Shown here in pieces: positions 1 to 7,463 of a stretch of DNA of 61,967 nucleotides (positions within the stretch are counted from its first letter, which is position 1; every line of letters begins with the position of its first letter). This stretch comes from Sphingobium lactosutens (GTDB lineage: Bacteria; Pseudomonadota; Alphaproteobacteria; Sphingomonadales; Sphingomonadaceae). The notes beneath the pieces were generated by a model. That model ran no database searches, was not told the origin of the DNA, and saw only the letters and a program-made list of their open reading frames with translations. The stretch lies in assembly GCF_013393185.1 (NCBI RefSeq), contig NZ_QJQX01000079.1, positions 1-61,967 on the forward strand, read 5' to 3'. The position numbers and the translations under genes are program-made.

Positions 1-16
1 GCGGCCATTCCACACC

Positions 17-46
17 CGTCACCCCAGCGAAGGCTGGGGTCTCAGG
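17..46 (+). repeat. REP-like palindrome, left copy
   Basis: An 8-bp perfect stem, ACCCCAGC (21-28) pairing with GCTGGGGT (33-40) around a GAAG loop, sits in a conserved context (CGTCA before it, CTCAGG after it). The reverse complement of positions 362-392 has the same layout with a stem changed from CCCC to TGCC. The two copies therefore face each other and bracket the GIY-YIG gene. Short palindromes of this kind are common between genes in sphingomonads and xanthomonads. This copy begins just downstream of the GIY-YIG stop codon. Confidence 0.8.
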
Positions 47-49
47 CGG

Positions 50-340
50 TCATAGAATAAGATGCATTATATCCAGCCAATCGGGATTGCTCTCCTCAAT
101 CAGTCGGATTTTCCAGTCTCGCTTCCATGCCTTGAGCGCCTTTTCGCGAGCAATGGCCAATGTGATGTCATCATGCATTTCCACCAGAACGAGGCGCGTC
201 AGGCCATATTTCCTACAAAAGGCCGAGCCAGTCCCGCTGCGATGCTGCTCGATACGCGCCGCAAGCTCAGCAGTATCCCCGATATAGAGCACGCCTCTCG
301 GCTTGTTGGTCATAATGTAAGTGCAACCGCCTCGCGCCAT
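50..340 (-). CDS. GIY-YIG nuclease family protein (small, single-domain)
   Basis: A 96-residue single-domain GIY-YIG (UPF0213/UvrC N-terminal-like) protein. The characteristic strands are visible as TYIMTN then GVLYIGDT near the N-terminus, followed by an arginine-bearing helix (AARIEQHRSG) and the conserved glutamate helix AIAREKALKAWKRDWK. The frame is open up to 388, but codons 1-9 of that longer version (MPAKAGISG) are encoded by the palindromic repeat itself, so I prefer the ATG at 340, which places the YIG strands at the usual distance from the start. The cellular role of these small family members is not established. It is flanked on both sides by inverted copies of the same repeat, which suggests a REP-associated nuclease. 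It lies downstream of, and in the same direction as, the operon at 0.6-11.8 kb, but is separated from it by a terminator. Confidence 0.85.
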   Translation of the reverse strand: MARGGCTYIMTNKPRGVLYIGDTAELAARIEQHRSGTGSAFCRKYGLTRLVLVEMHDDITLAIAREKALKAWKRDWKIRLIEESNPDWLDIMHLIL

Positions 341-361
341 ACCCAACTGTCGCGCACCACG

Positions 362-392
362 CCCTGAGATGCCAGCCTTCGCTGGCATGACG
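362..392 (-). repeat. REP-like palindrome, right copy
   Basis: Stem ATGCCAGC (369-376) pairs perfectly with GCTGGCAT (381-388) around a CTTC loop. Read on the minus strand it matches the left copy at 17-46 over about 30 bases, with compensated changes in the stem, which argues that the hairpin is conserved as a structure. An ATG inside this repeat (388) is in frame with the GIY-YIG gene. Confidence 0.8.
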
Positions 393-525
393 CTTAATTT
401 ATATCGCCTGCCATATAGTCACGCGAGATAATCCGCCATTCCGCTTCCCACCCCTTTTGCAGTTTCCCCTCCGGCGGAAGGTCGGTCAACTGACGCCACT
501 CCGCTCCCCATCCTCCCACAAAGAA

Positions 526-555
526 AAGCCCCGCCGGCATGAACCGGCGGGGCTT
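526..555 (-). terminator. Rho-independent terminator of the TonB receptor gene
   Basis: A perfect 12-bp stem, AAGCCCCGCCGG (526-537) with CCGGCGGGGCTT (544-555), has a 6-base loop. Read on the minus strand it is followed by TTTCTTTG. It starts 24 bases after the stop of the TonB receptor and should end the 11.8-0.6 kb operon. Confidence 0.85.
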
Positions 556-578
556 CCGTGCGACCCGTTCAGCCTTGG

Positions 579-2879
579 TCAGTAATCGAAGCCCAGCGTT
601 ACGCCATAGGTGCGCGGCGCGCCGGCATAGCCATTGTCGCCGCTGTTGGTGGCGCTGATCTGGCTGCGGTAGAAGGCGTCGGTCAGATTCTTGCCCCACA
701 GGCGGACATAGAATTTGTCGCCCGGCTCCTTCCAGGTGATCGAGGCGTCGACCGTGTTGTAGCTCGCCTGCTTCACCCGTTCGTCGGCGGTCGCGACGAA
801 GCCATCATTATAATAATAATTGCCCGTGAGGGTGAAAGTGCCGGCGCTGGTCGGAATATCCAGACTGCCGCCAAGGCTGAAGGTGATGTCGGGCGTGTTT
901 TGCAGCTTGTTGCCCGAAGCATCGCCGCGCAACAGGCAGTTGCCGCCGAGCTGGGCCGTGGGCGCGCCGAAGGTGCCAAGGCAGCTCGTATTGGCGACGG
1001 TCGCGCCGGTCTTGCTGTCGACATAGCTATAGGCGGACGGTGTGAAACCCGCCCCTACCGGGTAGGGGATGGAGATGATCGCGTCGGTGAACGAATTGTA
1101 GCGCGCATCTGTCCAGTTGAAGCCGCCGAACAGGCGCAGATTGTCGCTCACCTGCCAAGTCAGGTCGGCATCCACGCCATAGATGCGGGCGCCTTTGCGC
1201 GCATTATAGACATTGTTGACGCCAGCGATCACCTGAATCACCTGCACCGCCGACTGGTCATAATAATAGCCGGCGACGTTGAGGCGCACCTTGCGATCGA
1301 ACAGGTCGGTCTTCAGGCCTACTTCATAGGCATCGACGACTTCCGGTTCCAGCACGTTGAAGGGCGTAGCGATCTGGGGCACGAAAGTGCCGCTGCGGAA
1401 ACCCCGATTGTAACTGGCATAGGCCATGACTTCGGGTGAGAAGCGATGGTCGACCGACAGGCGCCAGGTCAGCTTCTTGAAGCTGCGCTTTGCCGCATCA
1501 TATTCGGTCGTCGTCGTGACGCCGGTGTTGCCGTTATAGGCGACGCGCTGGGCATCGATGTCGCGCTGGTCATAAGTATAGCGGATGCCGGCGGTGATCT
1601 TCGTATTCTCGCTCAGCTTGTAGGTACCGTCGGCGAAGCCCGCAATGGATTCCAGCCCAATGTCGGTGAAGTCGTCGGAATAGCCATTGCCGCCGAAAGT
1701 GGTGAGACCAGTGGTACGGCCCGGATATTGGCCGGCGCTGCTCTTCATGTAGAAGCCGCCGATAACCCAGTTGAATGGGCCATCATTGTCGGAAATCAGG
1801 TCGATTTCCTGTGTGAACTGCTTGTCGCGGTTATTGTTGTCGATGCGCAGGCGTGGCTGGACCGTGCCGTCGGGATCGAAGAAGGTCCGTAGCTTCGTCT
1901 TGCGGTAGGCGGTGATGCTGCGCAGGTTCACGCCGCCCAGTTCCTGATCGATGGTCAGGCTGGCGCCTTTCTGGCTGCCGCGCAGGGTCGGATCGAAGTC
2001 CGAATAGATGTCGCGCTGCGGATCGCCGCCCAGTGATGCGATGACGGCAGGTACGTCCTGCCCCGCACTGTTGCGGCTGAAGGTGACGAATGCCGGATCC
2101 GCGGCCTGACGGCCGAAATAGTCGCCCGACAGGGTGATGGACGTGGCATCGCTCGGTTCCCAGAGCAATTTGCCGCGCAGCGAATAGGTGCGATCGGTCT
2201 GGATATCTTTGCCGGTATAGACATTTTTGCCATAGCCGTCGCCGCGATTTTCATACTGGCCAGCCAGGCTGAAGGCGAGGGTGGGGGCAAGGCCGCCCGA
2301 AACGAAGGCGGCGGCGCTGACCGTATCGTAATTGCCGTAACCGAAACGGGCGGACGCAGTATAATCGTAGCTGGGCTTGCGCGTCGTGATCTGGATCAGG
2401 CCGCCGGTCGCGTTGCGGCCGAACAGGGTGCCCTGTGGGCCTTTCAGCACGGCCACTTGCTCGACGTCGAACAGCGACTGGAGAGCGCCGATGGCGGAGC
2501 CATAATAGACGCCGTCGACATAGACGGCGACCGGGTTTTCGATGCCCGCGCCCTGGCCGGTGGCGCCGACGCCGCGGATGCGGGGCAGGCCGAAGCCGCC
2601 CGCCGCGGTGGTGACGTTGAGCGAAGGAACGGCGGCACGCAGATCTTCCGTGCTCGTGACCCCGGATGCGGCAATATCCTGCGTGCTGAGCGCGGTGATC
2701 GCGACAGCAACATTCTGGGCGTTTTCGGTGCGCTTTTGCGCAGTGACGATGATATCGGAAACGCCGTCCGTGGCCGCGGGCGGTTCAGTGGTCTGGGCGA
2801 CAGCCGGCATGGCGATTGCGATCGCCATGCCGGAAAGCCCGCCCCGAAGAGCGGTTATTGAAAAGGTGCAGCGGCGCAT
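579..2879 (-). CDS. TonB-dependent outer-membrane receptor (operon-linked)
   Basis: A 766-residue TonB-dependent receptor: an N-terminal signal peptide (hydrophobic run then AVAQ), a TonB-box-like DIIVTAQKR at about residue 43, a plug domain containing the AVLKGPQGTLFGRNATGG motif, and a long barrel ending in aromatic FDY, as expected for insertion by the BAM machinery. It closes the minus-strand aromatic operon and probably carries that pathway's substrate across the outer membrane. A hairpin (2976-3009) lies in the 140-base gap from the preceding gene, so it may be partly independently expressed. The substrate cannot be read from the sequence. Sphingomonads carry many such receptors beside catabolic genes. 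Confidence 0.92.
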   Translation of the reverse strand: MRRCTFSITALRGGLSGMAIAIAMPAVAQTTEPPAATDGVSDIIVTAQKRTENAQNVAVAITALSTQDIAASGVTSTEDLRAAVPSLNVTTAAGGFGLPRIRGVGATGQGAGIENPVAVYVDGVYYGSAIGALQSLFDVEQVAVLKGPQGTLFGRNATGGLIQITTRKPSYDYTASARFGYGNYDTVSAAAFVSGGLAPTLAFSLAGQYENRGDGYGKNVYTGKDIQTDRTYSLRGKLLWEPSDATSITLSGDYFGRQAADPAFVTFSRNSAGQDVPAVIASLGGDPQRDIYSDFDPTLRGSQKGASLTIDQELGGVNLRSITAYRKTKLRTFFDPDGTVQPRLRIDNNNRDKQFTQEIDLISDNDGPFNWVIGGFYMKSSAGQYPGRTTGLTTFGGNGYSDDFTDIGLESIAGFADGTYKLSENTKITAGIRYTYDQRDIDAQRVAYNGNTGVTTTTEYDAAKRSFKKLTWRLSVDHRFSPEVMAYASYNRGFRSGTFVPQIATPFNVLEPEVVDAYEVGLKTDLFDRKVRLNVAGYYYDQSAVQVIQVIAGVNNVYNARKGARIYGVDADLTWQVSDNLRLFGGFNWTDARYNSFTDAIISIPYPVGAGFTPSAYSYVDSKTGATVANTSCLGTFGAPTAQLGGNCLLRGDASGNKLQNTPDITFSLGGSLDIPTSAGTFTLTGNYYYNDGFVATADERVKQASYNTVDASITWKEPGDKFYVRLWGKNLTDAFYRSQISATNSGDNGYAGAPRTYGVTLGFDY

Positions 2880-2911
2880 GATGTGTCCTCCCCATGGTGC
2901 GCTGTTATGAT

Positions 2912-2933
2912 CAATTCCGTTCTACTGGAATTG
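2912..2933. promoter_or_regulatory. Candidate operator: inverted repeat before the TonB receptor
   Basis: Perfect inverted repeat CAATTCC (2912-2918) and GGAATTG (2927-2933), spaced by 8 bases, lies 33-54 bases upstream of the receptor start in an AT-richer stretch. The symmetry and position suggest a regulator or promoter-proximal binding site. No matching copy was noticed before the neighbouring genes, so the regulator is unknown. Confidence 0.45.
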
Positions 2934-2975
2934 CTTATGTTATTTAGAAGATGTGTCGGTCTGTGACTTATAAGA

Positions 2976-3009
2976 AAGGCGGCAGAAGACTATCGATTCC
3001 TGCCGCCTT
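2976..3009 (-). terminator. Terminator-like hairpin between decarboxylase and TonB receptor genes
   Basis: Stem AAGGCGGCAG (2976-2985) pairs with CTGCCGCCTT (3000-3009) over a 14-base loop. On the minus strand it is followed by TCTTATAAG, a weak T-rich tract. It begins 11 bases past the stop of the Pht5-like gene, so it may end or attenuate the transcript before the receptor gene. Confidence 0.65.
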
Positions 3010-3019
3010 GTCGCGATCG

Positions 3020-3916
3020 TTATCCCAGCGCGCCCGTGACATCGTCGAACAGTTCGTCGACGCTCAGTTTGCGCGGGATGATCTTCTGTTCGAACGCCCA
3101 GTCGATTGCGAGTTGCAGGCCCTTGCGGTTGGCTTCGACGCCCATGGGCGGGAAGGGATCGGGCAGGCCGCCTTCGGTCAGGTCGCGGCTTTCGCCGACC
3201 ATGCGATAGATGTCGCGCACGACGTCGGGCCGGTTCTTCGCAACATCCTGATGGACGACGAAGATATGGTTGATCGGCACCACGCCCTCACGCGCGAACC
3301 AGTCCTTCGCGGCGTTGAAGGGATCGGGCACCAGCCGCTCGACGCGCGGATCCTTGGGCAGGTCGACGCCCTGGAGCGTGGCGGCCAGTTCGCCGTCCAG
3401 CATCATCTGGCCGATGTCGGAGCCTTTGGGCAGCGGCACGCAGTTGGCGGGATCGCTATATTCCTCCAGATGCCCTTCGCCCACGGTCATCCATGTGACC
3501 TTGTTCAGGTCCACACCATATTCATGCTGCAATATGCCGCGCACCCACAGGCCGGTGGTCTGGGCATAGGTGCGCACGCCGACCTGGCGGCCCTCAATGT
3601 CCTTCGGATCGAGATGGCCAAGCTCGCGGTTGAAGCCGGCGCAATGATGCTGGAACCGGCCGGAAACCGGCGCGGGCAGCAGCACATAGGGCTTGCCGTA
3701 GCATTTCGCCTGCAAATAGGTGACGATCGCCAGTTCGCCCGCGTCATACAGGTTGCGGCGGACCATGTCCTTGAACCCGTTTTGCGCCGGGTCCGGCCCG
3801 CAGCAGTCGAGCGTCACGATGTCGGAGGTGACGCGTCCGTCGCGGATCGCCTTCGTCACCGGATATTCGGCCAGGTTGGTGCGCAGAGTCAGCACCTCGT
3901 CGGCGGTGGTCGCCAT
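3020..3916 (-). CDS. Pht5-like (4,5-dihydroxyphthalate decarboxylase family) protein A
   Basis: A 298-residue protein of the 4,5-dihydroxyphthalate decarboxylase/NMT1-like family, with the family's typical opening (YPVTKAIRDGRV) and the GVRTYAQTTGLWVRGIL block at about residues 116-132. The fold is that of a periplasmic binding protein, yet there is no signal peptide, so it is probably a cytoplasmic enzyme rather than an ABC-transporter receptor. In phthalate pathways such enzymes remove a ring carboxylate to give protocatechuate. Here it sits 21 bases after the ThDP enzyme in an operon with meta-cleavage enzymes, which favours a ring-carboxylate decarboxylase. A paralogue of similar layout (10790-11776) opens the same operon. 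Exact substrate unknown. Confidence 0.75.
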   Translation of the reverse strand: MATTADEVLTLRTNLAEYPVTKAIRDGRVTSDIVTLDCCGPDPAQNGFKDMVRRNLYDAGELAIVTYLQAKCYGKPYVLLPAPVSGRFQHHCAGFNRELGHLDPKDIEGRQVGVRTYAQTTGLWVRGILQHEYGVDLNKVTWMTVGEGHLEEYSDPANCVPLPKGSDIGQMMLDGELAATLQGVDLPKDPRVERLVPDPFNAAKDWFAREGVVPINHIFVVHQDVAKNRPDVVRDIYRMVGESRDLTEGGLPDPFPPMGVEANRKGLQLAIDWAFEQKIIPRKLSVDELFDDVTGALG

Positions 3917-3937
3917 ATTCCTCTACCCCTTGTTGCT

Positions 3938-5482
3938 TTAGAGCCTGACTTCGATCAGCGACGGTCCCGGCTCGCGCGCCGAGTTCCGCATCGCCCTGGT
4001 GAAATCCTCGGCCGTCTCCACGGCCAGCGCCGGCACGCCCATGCTTTTCGCCATGGCGACCCAGTCGATGGTGGGACGGTCGATGTCGATCATCGCCATC
4101 GCCTGCGCGCCCGGCTGGCCCGCGCCCATATTGGCATATTCGGCCTTCAATATGGCGTAGCTGCGGTTGGCGAAGATGATGGTGGTGATGTTCAGCCCCT
4201 CGCGGGCCTGGGTCCACAACGACTGGATCGTGTACATGGCGCTGCCGTCGCCCACCATGCAGAAGACCCGTCGGTCCGGGCAGGCGAGCGCCGCCCCGGT
4301 GGCGACCGGCGTGCCATAGCCGATGGAGCCACCCATATTGTTGATGAGGTCGTGCGGCACCGCGCCCATGGTGTGGCCCATGGATTCCCGGCCAGTGGTC
4401 AGCGATTCATCGACCAATATGCAGTTTTCGGGCAGGGAAACCGCCAGCGCATGGGCGATGCTCAAGGGATTTAGCGCACCGCTGGGCGCCGCCGTCTCGA
4501 TCCGCTGCTGGACGATCGGCGCGGCATGGGTGGCGCCCAGCGCGTCGAGCAGCATGTCGAACGCGGCTTCGCTATCCTCATGCTCCTCGACCAGCGGGTG
4601 GACGATCGTGCCCTCGCGCTTCATCAGGCTCGGCTTGTCAGGATAGGCGAAGAAGGCGACCGGCTCGCGGGTTTCGACCGTGACGATATGCTTGAAGCCG
4701 TCGAGGAAGGCCATGGCCTGCGGCACGGCATAGGGGATGCGCTCGATCGGGGTGCGGCCCGCGCCGCGCTCGATCCGGGCGGTGAAGAATTGCGAGCCGA
4801 GGCGCGCGCCGGTGGCGGCGGCCACCTTGCCGGCGAGGTCCAGCGCCTTCCCGCGGGTCGCCTTGTTGCCCAGGATGATGAGCGTGGGTTCGCCGGACTT
4901 CAATATCTGCGCGATATGGTCGATCCGCGCAGCGGCGGGCGCGGGACGGGTCTGTGCGATTTTGGGAAGCACGACCTTGCCCTGCGCCTGCTGCCAGCTG
5001 GTGTCGCCGGGCAGGATCAGCGTGGCGATCTTGCCGGGATGTTCGGACGCCGCCGCCACGGCCTGCGCCGCGTCCCAGGCGATGGTCGAGGCGCTGTCGG
5101 CGCGGCGGACCCAGTGGCTCAAGGGGCGGGCCAGCCCCTCGATGTCCGACTGGAGCGGTGGATCATAGCGCAGATGCGACAGTGAATGTTCGCCGATGAT
5201 GTTGACCATGCCGGACGAGGCGCGCTTGGCATTGTGGATGTTGGCAAGGCCGTTCGCCAGCCCCGGCCCCAGATGGAGCAGGGTGGAGGCGGGCCTGTCC
5301 TTCATCCGATACCAGCCATCGGCCGCGCCCGTCGCGATCCCCTCGAACAGGCAGAGCACGCTTTTCATCCGGGGATTTTCCAGCGCTGCCAGGAAATGCA
5401 TTTCCGACGTGCCGGGATTGGCGAAACAGATGTCGACGCCCTGATCGACGAGCGTTTCGACGAGGCTTTCCGCGCCGTTCAT
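3938..5482 (-). CDS. ThDP-dependent decarboxylase/acetolactate-synthase-like enzyme
   Basis: A 514-residue thiamine-diphosphate enzyme of the acetolactate synthase/benzoylformate decarboxylase superfamily. The N-terminal PYR domain shows FANPGTSE and the catalytic-glutamate segment LFEGIATGAADG; the C-terminal PP domain shows MVGDGSAMYTIQSLW followed by IIFANRSYAIL, the metal and diphosphate-binding GDG...N motif. The open frame runs on to 5524, but the ATG at 5482 begins one base after the aldolase stop codon and gives the usual N-terminus, so the two are translationally coupled. The known meta-cleavage pathways do not need a ThDP enzyme; it may decarboxylate a 2-oxo acid made upstream (an aryl-glyoxylate) or downstream of ring cleavage. 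This role is inference. Confidence 0.82.
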   Translation of the reverse strand: MNGAESLVETLVDQGVDICFANPGTSEMHFLAALENPRMKSVLCLFEGIATGAADGWYRMKDRPASTLLHLGPGLANGLANIHNAKRASSGMVNIIGEHSLSHLRYDPPLQSDIEGLARPLSHWVRRADSASTIAWDAAQAVAAASEHPGKIATLILPGDTSWQQAQGKVVLPKIAQTRPAPAAARIDHIAQILKSGEPTLIILGNKATRGKALDLAGKVAAATGARLGSQFFTARIERGAGRTPIERIPYAVPQAMAFLDGFKHIVTVETREPVAFFAYPDKPSLMKREGTIVHPLVEEHEDSEAAFDMLLDALGATHAAPIVQQRIETAAPSGALNPLSIAHALAVSLPENCILVDESLTTGRESMGHTMGAVPHDLINNMGGSIGYGTPVATGAALACPDRRVFCMVGDGSAMYTIQSLWTQAREGLNITTIIFANRSYAILKAEYANMGAGQPGAQAMAMIDIDRPTIDWVAMAKSMGVPALAVETAEDFTRAMRNSAREPGPSLIEVRL

Positions 5483-5483
5483 G

Positions 5484-6341
5484 TCAATAGCCCGCCAGTT
5501 CGCGACCCTGACCCACCACGCCATAGCTGCGCGATGGGGCGGACATGAGGAAGCGATAGCCTTCGCCGATCAGCCGTTCGACATTCTTGGCGTTGGTGTG
5601 CGGATTGCCGACGACGACATCATGCTTCTTGCAGACCTCGACGATCCTGTTCATCGCGCCGACGACTTCGGGATGCTCATATTGGCGCGGATAGCCCAGC
5701 GCCTGGCTGAGATCGCCTTCGCCGATCAGGACAAGGCCAATGCCCAGCACATTGGACAGGATGTCGTCCAGATTCTCGATCGCTTCGGGGCTTTCGCACA
5801 TCATGCCGACCAGGATTTCGCCATGGGGCACCAGCGGCCAGACGTCCGCCTTGGCGTAATAGTCGGCCTGGCTCAGCCCCCAGTAGCGCGCGGCGGTCGC
5901 CGGGCCGTCGCCGCGAATACCCTTCGGCTCATAATAGGCAGCGCCGGTCGGCTTAGCGTAGCGGCACGAAGCGACCGCATTCCAGGCATGGTCGACGGTC
6001 GAGACATGCGGCGTGATGACGCCATAGACGCCGCGGTCCAGCACCTGCTTGGCCTGGAACTGGTTCATCTCGCCGCCATTGGCCGGGATGCGAGCCAGCG
6101 GCGTCACCGACGGCGCGACCGATCCGGTTTCCGCGATCTTCTTGCGATTGAGCATATATTGCAGCGCGTCCCCCAGCGCGGCGACGTCATAGGGATTATG
6201 CTCCATTTCGAAGACCACGCCGTCATAGGGGGCGTCGGTCATTTCCTGCGCGATCAGCTTGTCCACCTTGGCAAAGCAGGTGAAGGCGGGCTTGCCGGCT
6301 TCGAAGGCGCGGATGACGCCGTTGAGGCGCGTGTCGGTCAT
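5484..6341 (-). CDS. HpcH/HpaI family aldolase
   Basis: A 285-residue class II aldolase/citrate-lyase-beta family protein (HpcH/HpaI type). Family landmarks are the EMEHNPYD segment, ARIPANGGE, the metal-ligand glutamate in MCESPEAIENLDDIL and the aspartate in IGEGDLSQALGYP. Such enzymes split 4-hydroxy-2-oxo acids into pyruvate plus an aldehyde or oxo acid; in 4,5-cleavage pathways the equivalent step turns 4-carboxy-4-hydroxy-2-oxoadipate into pyruvate and oxaloacetate, normally by the unrelated LigK type, so this could be a replacement. The start at 6341 was chosen over the in-frame 6404 because it gives the family N-terminus and avoids the region next to the dioxygenase stop. It is one base from the ThDP gene. 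Confidence 0.85.
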   Translation of the reverse strand: MTDTRLNGVIRAFEAGKPAFTCFAKVDKLIAQEMTDAPYDGVVFEMEHNPYDVAALGDALQYMLNRKKIAETGSVAPSVTPLARIPANGGEMNQFQAKQVLDRGVYGVITPHVSTVDHAWNAVASCRYAKPTGAAYYEPKGIRGDGPATAARYWGLSQADYYAKADVWPLVPHGEILVGMMCESPEAIENLDDILSNVLGIGLVLIGEGDLSQALGYPRQYEHPEVVGAMNRIVEVCKKHDVVVGNPHTNAKNVERLIGEGYRFLMSAPSRSYGVVGQGRELAGY

Positions 6342-6385
6342 GATGTTCGTCCGTTCTTGTCTGAATGAAGGGGGAATCGCGCCGC

Positions 6386-7384
6386 TTATTCGGGCGCGTT
6401 CCAATACATGAAGCCCATACCCTCGCCGGTGCCGGCCGCCGTGCGCCAGCAGGGGACATAATCCACCAATGTCATCTGCGCGCCGGTATGCTGGAGCGCC
6501 ATCATGACGATCGAGTAGATCTTCACTTCCGAGGTGCCCGACTGATAATAGCCGTCCGGGATCGCGGCGAGGCCCTCATAATCATAGGCGGCGAGCTTCC
6601 CCATGACGTCGCGGTCGAATGCTTCGTCGTTGACGAAGTGCGACAGGCCGCCGCTGGCGATCACGGCGACGCGCACATCCTCCGGCCAGGCCTCGATCGC
6701 GTCGCGCAGCACGCGGCCGAACTCGATGCAGCGCGCCATGGATGGCTGCGTCGGCGGGTAGAAGAGGTTGAACAGCACCGGCACATGGGGCGGAACATCG
6801 TCGCCCATGATCTGGTGATAGACGAAGCTGTAGGCGTGCGGCACGACCGGATAGTCGGCTTTGCGCCCCTGATTTTTCTCCATCCACACATTTTCAGGCC
6901 AGGCTTGCAGGTCGTTAAGGTCGAAGCCTTCCTTCTGGAAGGTCTTGATGAGGTAGGTGGCAAGGTCAGGATAGGCCTGATGCACGACATGATGGTCGGG
7001 AGCGTAGACTGCGCGTTGGGGCGGGCCATTATGCACGTCCTGCCCGGTATAGATGGTGATGGAGGGCGACTGGTCGGGCCAGATTTCCTTCTGATCCTTG
7101 CCTAGCACGATCGCGACGTCGATCTTCGCGGCCTTGTAGGCCTCGGCCATCTCGTCCAGCGCGGCGCGGCATTTGGCGGCACGCTTGGTGCGCTCCTCGA
7201 TGGTCAGGAACGGCTCGAACGCCGCGCCGCGATGGGCCTCCAGTTCGGGATATGTCCAGGTCCGGTTCTGAAACCAGAGTTCGGGATTGTTGCGATCCCG
7301 GTCGCCATTTTTCAGCCAATCCTCCGGCTTCTGCCCCAGCATCCCGCTGTGCGGCACCGCCATTCCGAAAACGATCTTTGCCAT
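6386..7384 (-). CDS. Class III extradiol ring-cleavage dioxygenase (LigB family)
   Basis: A 332-residue type III extradiol dioxygenase, catalytic LigB domain. The iron ligand His12 lies in the opening VPHSGML; a His-rich YAPDHHVVHQ segment lies near residue 129; the second-half signature VIASGGLSHFVNDEAFD carries the expected catalytic His. There is no fused LigA domain and no separate ligA gene nearby, unlike protocatechuate 4,5-dioxygenase (LigAB) and two-domain gallate dioxygenases of about 420 residues. It opens an aromatic diol or triol ring with O2, most plausibly a gallate- or protocatechuate-like acid given the hydratase and hydrolase in the operon. It starts 79 bases after the transporter gene. 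Confidence 0.88.
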   Translation of the reverse strand: MAKIVFGMAVPHSGMLGQKPEDWLKNGDRDRNNPELWFQNRTWTYPELEAHRGAAFEPFLTIEERTKRAAKCRAALDEMAEAYKAAKIDVAIVLGKDQKEIWPDQSPSITIYTGQDVHNGPPQRAVYAPDHHVVHQAYPDLATYLIKTFQKEGFDLNDLQAWPENVWMEKNQGRKADYPVVPHAYSFVYHQIMGDDVPPHVPVLFNLFYPPTQPSMARCIEFGRVLRDAIEAWPEDVRVAVIASGGLSHFVNDEAFDRDVMGKLAAYDYEGLAAIPDGYYQSGTSEVKIYSIVMMALQHTGAQMTLVDYVPCWRTAAGTGEGMGFMYWNAPE

Positions 7385-7463
7385 ATGAACCTCTGTCTTG
7401 TGAGCTGCAGCCTATGGGCCGCGCTTTTGCCGGGCCAATCCAAAGCAGGCCCGATGCGATTGC

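Noticed and set aside
558..1439. Long plus-strand open frame opposite the TonB receptor
   Set aside because: It lies wholly antisense to a clear receptor gene and its translation (Ile-, Ala- and Arg-rich) has no domain resemblance.
2951..4474. 507-codon plus-strand frame opposite the decarboxylase and ThDP genes
   Set aside because: It is antisense to two well-supported genes and rich in His/Arg/Gly typical of reverse-frame translation in GC-rich DNA.
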